Shown here: positions 1 through 6,651 of the stretch, one piece after another
Numbering within the stretch: the first letter of the stretch is position 1
How the letters are laid out: each line of letters starts with the position of its first letter
Assembly (NCBI GenBank): GCA_034696485.1
Contig: JAQIWT010001441.1
Coordinates: 1-10,777 of the forward strand
Length of the DNA stretch: 10,777 nt
Direction: 5' to 3'
DNA from: Isohypsibius dastychi
Lineage: Eukaryota > Tardigrada > Eutardigrada > Parachela > Isohypsibiidae
The notes under the pieces: generated by a model
The model's input: the letters and a program-made list of their open reading frames with translations, nothing else
Databases searched by the model: none
Told to the model about the DNA's origin: nothing
Translations under genes and position numbers: made by a program

Positions 1-437
1 GTTGTTTCGTACCGGCGGCAACCTGGTGAAAATAGTTGACATCAAACAAATCCTCAACATTGCCATTATTGACGGTACCAGTAAAGACAACAACTCAGAA
101 CACAGCTGGGGTTTGTGTAAAATGCAGAACACCCCCATTTTTTTCAACTTACCATCACAAACTGTATACCATTCGAAAGATCTCTTGAAGATCTATCGAT
201 TGATATGGCATTTGACGACAAAAAAACAAAACCGGAAAAACTGCACCTCGCTAAAACTTTTACCGAAACAGTTCTTGATTGACATGTATCCCGCATGAAA
301 AATCCAGTGATTTTCATCAAATAGCCCAAATAAACTAAAAACAATGTTATTTCAACTCATTTCTTTGACAAGGGAAATCGTGTAGAATTTCTGAGAGAAA
401 AAAGAGCGAGATCGAGAAAAACACTGTTGTTCATATC

Positions 438-461
438 TGCGCGCTTCGCTGCGCGCTTCGC
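438..461. repeat. 12-bp tandem duplication
   Basis: TGCGCGCTTCGC is present twice head to tail (438-449 and 450-461). It lies in the left interior of the TA-flanked element, outside its inverted arms, and gives a short GC-rich patch in otherwise AT-rich sequence. No function can be assigned. Confidence 0.8.
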
Positions 462-560
462 TTTTTTGTGAGGATTTGACTGATTCTTTGCTTTTCTTCA
501 ATGAAACTGGTGAAGAAAAACCGAGCTGAACTGAATTTCCCGATAAAAAGGTGTAGAGGG

Positions 561-1083
561 TAAAGGTCGCAAAAATGCTAGTTTTAGACTAGCATATTTA
601 AAAATGCTTGCTCTGAACAAAGCTGCTTTGTTTTGAAAATGCTCTGGACAAAGCAGTTTCATAATCAAAAATGCTCCGGTCAGAGTCCGCTAGTTCTTTT
701 CGAGCATTTTTGAGCATTTTTGGTTTTTTGATAATTTTTACCAGGTCAAGTTCCTTGTGGGTTCTTTCTATCATGGCAAACTAGTACCAACGTTTTGCAT
801 CATTATTAAGGAGGCTGTTTTGACGCGAGGTTTTCTTAATAAATGCCACATAATAGTAAGAGAGAAGGATATTTTTAAGAATTTATAGTCTTGTAGCATC
901 AAAAAAGCTTCAAAAATGCTCCAAAAATGCTAGTCTGCTTGCTTTCACCAAAGCTGCTTTGTTTGAATGAATGCTCTCATCAAAGCAGCTTTACTTTTAA
1001 ATCTGCTCTGACGAAAGTTGCTTTGAAAAACATTTATGCTAGTTTCGGACTAGCAACTTTGAAGAGCATTTTTGCGACCTTTA
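561..1083. mobile_element. Nested hAT-like MITE with 8-bp target duplication
   Basis: The termini are 19-bp inverted repeats, TAAAGGTCGCAAAAATGCT at 561-579 and its complement at 1065-1083. Immediately outside lie identical 8-bp copies of GTAGAGGG (553-560 and 1084-1091), the duplication size typical of hAT transposons. The interior has many copies of AAAATGCT and CAAAGC-AG type motifs in both orientations, plus two near-identical hairpins, GCTAGTTTTAGACTAGC (578-594) and GCTAGTTTCGGACTAGC (1038-1054). Repeated subterminal motifs are known transposase-binding features in hAT elements. No transposase is encoded. It inserted into the surrounding TA-flanked element and is therefore younger. Confidence 0.8.
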
Positions 1084-1637
1084 GTAGAGGGACTACTTTA
1101 CGTCCTTCTGGCATCGCGCTTGGTCGTGCGCATGAGCCAAATAGTACAAAAATCAATCAAAACATTATCAGCGAATTACTCATCGCCAAATACATATTTG
1201 TGGCGGTTTCTCATATCAATCGATAGATCTCTACGAGATCTTTCGAATGGTATACAGTTTGAGATGGTAAGTTGAAAAAAATGGGGGTGTTCTGCATTTT
1301 ACACAAACCCAGCTGTGTTCTGAATTGTTGTCTTTACTGGTAGTATTCTTGGTTGTATAGTCAGTGATTATTCTGTAGAACAGCGGTTACTGAATGGAGG
1401 CGTTTATGTTGCGATATAACTCACGGTAAATACCCATATGGTGTTCACGGGCGAGGTTGACTCGGTGAGGCCAAATATCTGGTTCCTGAAGATGAGGATT
1501 CTAAAATACCGACTGCTGCTGACGTGTTAGGTAGTGTACCCGTTTTTTCAAAAAACTGTATCTTGTTGAATCATTGGTTTCTTTGTTGCTTCGATGCCTA
1601 GTCATCAAGCTTACGGATGGAGAGCTTTTTACGATAG

Positions 1638-1970
1638 GCCTCCCCCCGGGTAAAGGGTGGTTCTCACAAATGTGGCGTAAAATATTTCTGCTACTATTTC
1701 GGCCTTATGGAATGTCCACTGGCTGATCGAGCCTTCGATGAAGTGCCGAAAAACACCGAAATAAAATTTTAGAGATTCAAAAGCCCGCGAGCACAGTTAA
1801 ACGCGCGTGAAACCCTTGAGCCAAGTCGTGACCTAATCATCATCATTACGCACATGGCGTGCCACAACAATACTGCCACGTCAGACTCGAGACTTCTCGG
1901 ACCTCAGAATTGGGGATGGAGCTATTATGCACCCGTCAGTGCAGATTCAGACAAAGCCCAAACCAGCTGA
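1638..1970 (+). pseudogene. Coding-like frame broken by one stop, unknown protein
   Basis: One frame runs 44 codons from 1638 to a TAG at 1770-1772 and then 65 more codons to a TGA at 1968-1970. About five stops would be expected by chance in such a stretch. The second half has the composition of a folded protein, with an isoleucine run followed by H-M-A-C-H-N-N and later N-W-G-W-S-Y-Y. I recognise no family. It lies downstream of the relic at 2-1419 on the same strand and may belong to the same dead gene, but no joining splice sites were convincing. It could also be exons separated by an intron covering the TAG. Confidence 0.3.
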
Positions 1971-2336
1971 AGACATTGATCATTAATACTCCATAGCGAG
2001 TTCATTGTAGGGGGAAGTTTGATTCATTGTGGTGAACAGAATATGCTTCACAATGGTTGCATGGTTATTTTTCACAATTCATCATAAGATGAATCTCAGT
2101 GCAATTGCAAATATTTCACTCTCAGACCGCGTATAACCGCATCATGGAACCTACTGTGCAACCAACGTTTCAACTTACCTTCAGCTTAATTACCTTAACT
2201 TCAACTTTACCTTTAGTATTTGTGCGGCTTCGATCTACGCAGTTGTCTGACTATTGTTTCGTCGTAACCCGCAGTTAAGGACCGCTTCCATCATCTACTT
2301 GGTATTTCTGCTCATAGGCAATATCATATACCCTGT

Positions 2337-2612
2337 CTACGTGGGGTGACTTGATGTTACCACCACGTGTCTTCCCACTGGTTTCTCTGACCCCACCGGT
2401 GAACCGCGTATATTTCCGAGATGATCTTTGTTCACTGGTGTATGGATTGAGTTCACGTCGCCACCACCGTCAATCGGCTGTGGGGAGTTTTCTTCCCACT
2501 ACATTATCGCCAGCACCACACCAAAAAGATAGCAATTCTGATCGAAATTGGGATTATCGATTATTGTATACTGCCATGCAAAGATACTACCGCTGATCAT
2601 CATTGATATCAT
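2337..2612 (-). pseudogene. Minus-strand coding-like frame with one internal stop
   Basis: Reading down from an ATG at 2612-2610, the frame has 37 codons, a TAG at 2501-2499 and 53 further codons to a TAG at 2339-2337. The first part is hydrophobic (around residues 10-37) and the second polar with glycine and proline. Neighbouring frames at 2225-2400 also look partly coding, which would fit an old frameshifted gene. The TAG is preceded by an acceptor-like ATGTAG, so an intron end is a possible alternative. No homology is recognised, and chance cannot be excluded. Confidence 0.22.
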
Positions 2613-3095
2613 GCATTACCGACTTGATGAGATAATGTTTTGATGTGGGTCTGGGGCACACGTTGATGGACACTGGTTGTATCAAGCTATCCTATAGTTT
2701 GGGTCTTATAATTTCTTGAGTCTTTTCGTGGTTGGGACTTATCCAGTATTAGTGTACCAGCACTTTAAACGAGGGTGTCGACCAGTGGCCAACTTCTGAG
2801 GTACAAATACCGCTTCGCACAGATTCTGCAAACTCAGTGATTTCGGAGAGAATAAGCAGCATCTTGAAGAAGATAAAGTGATTTTGGGAAACTCTTCCTC
2901 TTCGTTGATGATCGAAATATGTGCTCGAATTGAAACGGACCATTGTCTTTAAAAATTATTCTAAAAGTCCCAGCCTGACGATGTGATCCGTTTGGTGAAA
3001 GTTTAATTATCAAAGATATTATTAGAATTATTAGAAAAAGAAAAGAATTATTAGAAAAGTTACTTGTATTCTTCAAGAGAAGCCACATTCTTCAT
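2613..3095. other. Stretch without a recognisable gene
   Basis: Overlapping short frames exist on the minus strand (for example 2749-2943 and 2834-3088), but none has a recognisable motif or a convincing splice context. A short AT-rich direct repeat around GAATTATTAGAAAA occurs near 3022-3056. I see nothing else that can be supported. Confidence 0.5.
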
Positions 3096-3425
3096 ATGGT
3101 AATCGGGTCATTTGCAAGAACTGAGAATAAATCTGGGACATTGCAAAGCAATGTGAGAAAATCTGACCGCGTCTCCCATGGATTCCTGGTGCTAACGTTA
3201 TTAACCATCACCGTTATTGTCTGCTGGGTTTCAACTGTGACTTACTTCAGCATTCTGATCTTCATCGACGACAAGTTCCCATCAGTTTATGTTACTATCC
3301 GAATGCTGTATTGGGACATTACAAAGATAGATTATTTGGTAAATTATCTATATAATAATGATCTGGATAATATTTCTGCCGATCACCGATTGGCTCCGAA
3401 GAATAATTCTCGGTTATGTAAATAA
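3096..3425 (+). CDS. Hypothetical small protein with one predicted membrane segment
   Basis: This 109-residue ORF starts at an ATG. Residues 1-27 are polar and basic; residues about 29-57 form a long hydrophobic run rich in L, V, I and T, which would suit one transmembrane helix or signal anchor. The rest is polar and tyrosine-rich. The left arm of a 28-bp perfect inverted repeat (3312-3339) lies inside the frame. I do not recognise the protein, and there is no neighbouring gene or splice signal that confirms it. It may be a chance ORF in an AT-rich repeat region. Confidence 0.25.
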   Translation: MVIGSFARTENKSGTLQSNVRKSDRVSHGFLVLTLLTITVIVCWVSTVTYFSILIFIDDKFPSVYVTIRMLYWDITKIDYLVNYLYNNDLDNISADHRLAPKNNSRLCK

Positions 3426-3579
3426 CCAGCTCTCGAGCTGGTTTTCCTGTTTATTTGGTCTGATTATCTGCACGCCTCGCTCTGCCTCGCTCTGCAATTG
3501 CAATTGGTTGGAGGGCGGAACCACAAAATATAATATTTCCAAATAATATTTCCAAATAATCTATCTTTGTAATGTCCCA
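3312..3579. repeat. 28-bp perfect inverted repeat enclosing 212 bp
   Basis: Positions 3312-3339 and 3552-3579 are exact reverse complements over 28 bp. The enclosed segment holds a 20-bp hairpin (AACCAGCTC, two bases, GAGCTGGTT at 3424-3443), a 10-bp tandem GCCTCGCTCT pair (3474-3493) and a 13-bp tandem TAATATTTCCAAA pair (3531-3556) that overlaps the right arm. No clear target duplication flanks the arms, so it may be a MITE whose ends are not the arm ends, or an inverted duplication. Confidence 0.75.
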
Positions 3580-3698
3580 TTATATCCAAACAGTTATGGA
3601 CCCATCTATTCCGTGTTTACTGTGCAAGAGCTCAGAGTTGAGGTCAGGCGGCTTTTTGGCTGTGCGACACTACAGTGATGTAGACTGGTCAACCATAA

Positions 3699-3887
3699 AA
3701 TGAATCTGTCTTTGCTGCTCTCAAAATACATTCGAAGTTCGACGTTGCAACTTCTGCGAAGTCTGGTGGTATGTTTGTTGTATGTGGGAAAAACAAGGTG
3801 AAATATCCCGGTCAGAGCAAATATCTCATCAATATTTTATTCAACAATCTGCAGGCTCTTGCTAATTACAGTACTTCACAGAGATGA
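3699..3887 (+). other. Short coding-like frame, unknown
   Basis: There are 62 codons without a stop between a TAA at 3696-3698 and a TGA at 3885-3887. The only internal Met is at codon 25. The composition is protein-like, with a stretch containing G-G-M-F-V-V-C-G-K-N-K and then a leucine- and asparagine-rich helix-like part. It may be an exon or relic of a mobile-element protein, but no family is recognised and the length is not far above chance. Confidence 0.2.
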
Positions 3888-4133
3888 TTCTGGACAACTA
3901 AAAATTTCGCAAAGACAACATGTAGTTTGACACACCGCTGCATTACTACATACTACATACTTGCCGCTCATAGGGGTTAGCCCATTACGTGTTTTCGTGG
4001 CTCATATTGCAACAGATTAAATGGCGCTATCCTTATGCTTCAGCGTACTGCACAATCGTATGAGATATCAACTCATCCGTGGCATACGATCAAAGGTGGA
4101 GGCTGAACGAAACTCCACGCGTGTTTACATGTA

Positions 4134-4434
4134 CAGTAAAACTCCGCTAGAGGAATAACTCGCTAGAAGAATAACTGAAAATGGTGTCGTCGTTCTGACG
4201 TATTGACCATTTCAACTGTAGGGTCTGGCATTCCACCAAACTAGGGAACTTCCGCTAGAGGAATAATTTACCACTTGTCCCCCACCCCAGAAACCCATAA
4301 GCCAATTAGAGCGAAAGCTTTAAGGTTCACGCCAGGGTTTTTGTGACGTCAGAACTCCCTGCTAGAAGAACATTGTTGTGGTTTGACTCGCAAGAGGAAT
4401 TGCCACAGCCTATTCCTCTAGCAGAGTTTTACTG
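4134..4434. mobile_element. pogo/Tigger-like MITE with repeated 16-bp motif
   Basis: The ends are inverted repeats beginning CAGTAAAACTC (4134-4158 and 4410-4434), flanked by TA at 4132-4133 and 4435-4436. CAGT-rich ends with TA duplication suit the pogo/Tigger branch of Tc1/mariner. The 301-bp element is largely built from one motif, CGCTAGAGGAATAACT: copies at 4145-4160 and 4161-4176 (tandem, one mismatch), 4253-4268, 4360-4375 and 4389-4404, plus an inverted copy at 4411-4424. It contains a TGACGTCA site at 4344-4351. There is no coding capacity, so it is non-autonomous. Confidence 0.85.
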
Positions 4435-4436
4435 TA

Positions 4437-4810
4437 GTATGAGGGACGGAAAACTCCAGAGAATTTTTGGGAGACCTGTACAGTAAATTACATCGCTCAC
4501 CGACCGCGAAGAATTTATGAGAGTTCACAGCAGTCATTGAAGACAGCCGATTACTCAATGTGCCAAAGGCTTCTCACTGGACTGCACTGTCTTGGCATAG
4601 TATCTGTAACAGTGCCTATGCGGGCCGGGCGGGGGGGGGGGGGGGGTTATTAGGGGTAAAAGTTTGCACACAATTCGGGAACCCAAATTTGTCAGAACCC
4701 CCAGAACAGACACCTTAAGATTTTGCTGATTGCACGCAGGGCCGAAGTAATCTTGAATAACGCGACAACCGTAGCTCACACAAATCACCAAACATACAAA
4801 ACACTACAGT
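4437..4810. other. Intergenic stretch without a recognisable gene
   Basis: Apart from the G homopolymer at 4631-4646, I see no coding frame, repeat or RNA gene here. The minus-strand ORF across it owes its proline run to the G tract and is not supported. Confidence 0.5.
4631..4646 (+). repeat. G16 homopolymer
   Basis: Sixteen consecutive G residues follow CGGGCCGGGC. With the neighbouring G runs this could fold as a G-quadruplex. Homopolymers of this length are also prone to length error in sequencing and assembly. Confidence 0.9.
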
Positions 4811-4840
4811 GTGATTACACGAAGAAAAACAAAAAAATCA

Positions 4841-5089
4841 ATGGCAAAGCTTCAGTTCCGAAATCTGATACCGGTATGTTTTGCTAAGGATTCTTTGCTG
4901 TATTGTACTTCGTGCGATGTTGGCAATCAACAGAAAAAGGATCCCACATTAAGCTTGGTTCAAAAGCTTATTCTTTCCAGTGGTAACCAAGAACTTTGCC
5001 GTTTTGTAGTCAAGTCTGACAACAGTGACCTTTTCAATGACGTCATTTTTAAAGACTGCTCGTATCGCATTTCGCGAAGAAGACACTGA
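4841..5089 (+). CDS. Possible small exon or hypothetical protein
   Basis: The open frame runs from 4811 and ends with a TGA at 5087-5089; the ATG at 4841 is the more protein-like start, because the upstream residues are only lysine- and arginine-rich. The roughly 82 residues include several cysteines (an F-A-K-D-S-L-L-Y-C-T-S-C-D stretch) and a helix-like L-S-L-V-Q-K-L-I-L segment. It lies about 200 bp upstream of, and on the same strand as, the TPR-like gene and could be its first exon, spliced from a GTAACC near 4982, but I could not settle a junction. The last 56 bp belong to a duplicated segment, which weakens the coding case there. Confidence 0.3.
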   Translation: MAKLQFRNLIPVCFAKDSLLYCTSCDVGNQQKKDPTLSLVQKLILSSGNQELCRFVVKSDNSDLFNDVIFKDCSYRISRRRH

Positions 5090-5175
5090 TCAGCTGTAGT
5101 TATGTAGATACAGTATCTTCAATGACGTATTTTTTCATGATTGCTTGCTATCGCATTTCCGAGAGTAGAGCACTG
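5033..5175. repeat. Imperfect direct duplication of about 57 bp
   Basis: Positions 5033-5088 and 5118-5175 align over their full length, both starting TTCAATGACGT and ending CACTG, with several substitutions and small indels. The first copy contains the palindrome TGACGTCA (5038-5045), a CRE-type site; the second has TGACGTAT. A short palindrome, AGATACAGTATCT (5106-5118), sits between them. It could be a small regulatory duplication or a simple local tandem event. Confidence 0.65.
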
Positions 5176-5292
5176 TTCTTAACCCTCTCTGACTGATTTG
5201 AGAAAAGTGGTCGGAAACTAACCCACCCTTATGATCTGCTCCGGGAGAGCGGCGTGTCAGATCGATAACGACGTCGAAGATGAGAAGAATGA

Positions 5293-6448
5293 ATGGAACA
5301 ACAGAATGGAACAAGTACTTGTAAACTGGAAAATTTAGGCACACCCTGTGTTTCTCTAATCAAAGAGAAGTGCACCGCTGATGTAATACAGTTTTCGGAG
5401 ATGATGGATTATTTACGAGACGCTGTTGTGCTGGCCGGATATCATCTGGGATATATTCAGTTCTGCTTAAGACATTTTCGGGATGGACTGATGAATTCGA
5501 AAAAAGCCAACTATAAAGTATCGATTTGGATTTTTTTCTACCAGCTGGTTTGGCTGAGCAAGAAAAACGCCAGCCATGCGCTGTTCAAGTGGGCTCTACG
5601 CTGGACGCAGGTCTACGGTAACAGCAGGGAAATTATGATGATAATGGCCAATGATTCCATGAAAAGAGATAATAGTCGTCATGCTTCTGATCTGGTGAGC
5701 CGGAAAAAATAACGCTCTAACCTGAAATGAAGGGTTACTGATATTTTCAACTATTTTAGTATTATGGAATGCTGAAGAAGGAAGGTATTGATAATGTGCC
5801 TTGGTATCGTCTGCTGCACATCGGGGTGATTCATATCAACCTCGCATGTCAGTGCCATTGTAGCCAGCGATTGACCTTGTATAATTCCAGAATGCATATG
5901 CTGGAGAAGTAAGCTGCTCGGCGGGCAGGTGTCCAGAAGTCATCTACAATGAAGGTCGGGCAGCGCATCAGTTCGGTGATACTCCGGAAGTGATCCAGAA
6001 TTACGAGGAATGCCTCGAACTATCGAAAGCGACCAAAATATTCCCGGAGAATGAGTATTGTGCACTGTTTGATTATTCTTTCAAGGCGGCATACGAGTTT
6101 TCGAGCGATCTACGTGACCAGTCAAAGACCAGAGAAAATCAAAGAACTTCAACTGGAAAATAATCCGCAATCTGTGATTTCACCCCAAAAAAAGTCGTCA
6201 GTATTTCGAAAGAAACATTTTGCACGAGGTGAGAAAAGAGTGACTGGTGCGCAGATCGAAATGATCCTGGTTACCAAAAAAACAAGAGTGATCCGGTCAA
6301 CAGAGCAATTACGGAACTGTTCAAAGACGGGTTATTCAAATCGTTCGTGGCTGAATGTATTAATCGCAAAGTGGCATCGAAAATGGAACAAAACAAAAGC
6401 TGGCTAGGATTGAGATTGCCGTATCATCATGGGTGCCACGTCGAGTAG
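5293..6448 (+). CDS. TPR-like helical repeat protein, four-exon model
   Basis: Model: exons 5293-5694, 5760-5825, 5891-6113 and 6255-6448, total 885 bp, 294 residues, stop TAG. Introns 1 and 2 are both 65 bp and phase 0 (GTGAGC...TTTTAG and GTGATT...TTCCAG); intron 3 (6114-6254, phase 1) has a weak donor, GTGACC, and a weak acceptor. The ATG at 5293 directly follows an in-frame TGA; another start could be used, or an exon further upstream. Residues 1-134 are mostly helical with many aromatics. The exon 2-3 junction creates an I-G-N-A-Y motif, and residues about 173-203 fit one tetratricopeptide repeat (Y-N-E-G-R-A, then F-G-D, then Y-E-E-C-L-E-L). TPRs bind protein partners; no enzyme motif is seen. 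The exact family is unknown. The frame-keeping splices suggest an intact gene, but exon 4 is uncertain. Confidence 0.5.
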
Positions 6449-6651
6449 AGCCGAAGTCCTAAAACAGAAGTGGATTAATCACGAAATGTGCAGAATTTCC
6501 TTAGGAAAACTGCAATTCTTCGAGCAAGTCCGCCCTAATAACTCCAAAAACAATCTTGGTCTGCTATGTGTCGTTTCTCAGATTTTCAACCGAAAAACGT
6601 TATCTGCAGGCCGGAAGACAAGTGAACAAACCCAACTCACCCTTGTGACAT

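Larger units (their letters stand above)
78..1340. mobile_element. Non-autonomous TA-flanked DNA transposon (Tc1/mariner style) with 130-bp inverted repeats
   Basis: The arms at 78-207 and 1212-1340 are inverted copies. By hand alignment they differ at about five bases and one single-base indel. Both ends start CCAGTAAAGACAACAA and are flanked by TA (76-77 and 1341-1342), the duplication expected of the IS630-Tc1-mariner superfamily. The inner ends of the arms carry AGATCT palindromes. No transposase frame is visible; once the nested hAT-like insert at 561-1083 and its duplication are removed, only about 730 bp remain, so it is a deletion derivative or large MITE that must have been moved by an enzyme encoded elsewhere. 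It sits inside an older coding frame. Confidence 0.82.
2..1419 (+). pseudogene. Coding relic of unknown protein, split by a transposon
   Basis: Positions 2-76 form an open frame that enters the window from the left. If the element at 78-1340 and one TA copy are removed, base 77 joins base 1343 in the same frame, which stays open to a TAA at 1417-1419. That gives about 50 codons of ordinary composition spanning the insertion site. A second coding-like frame overlaps the end (1410-1598, with a TGA at 1458-1460 and a TAG at 1599-1601), which suggests a frameshift followed by further decay. I do not recognise the family. It could also be a shortened live exon rather than a dead gene. The continuity across the insertion is seen directly; calling it a coding relic is inference. 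Confidence 0.4.

Noticed and set aside
927-1275. Two overlapping plus-strand ORFs
   Set aside because: They lie in the inverted-repeat interior and right arm of the nested transposons and consist of translated repeat motifs.
2351-2596. Plus-strand 81-residue ORF
   Set aside because: It has low-quality composition and is antisense to a more protein-like minus frame; there are no motifs or splice context.
3471-3556. Short tandem repeats considered as a CRISPR-like array
   Set aside because: The units are 10 and 13 bp with only two copies each and no spacers; the context is eukaryotic.
4555-4791. Minus-strand ORF with a proline run
   Set aside because: The prolines come from the G16 tract; the rest has no protein-like features.
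6051-6407. Plus-strand 118-residue ORF across the third intron of the TPR-like gene
   Set aside because: It overlaps exons 3 and 4 in another frame and is rich in K, R, S and T. The spliced frame gives better helical composition, although retention of part of this segment cannot be excluded.
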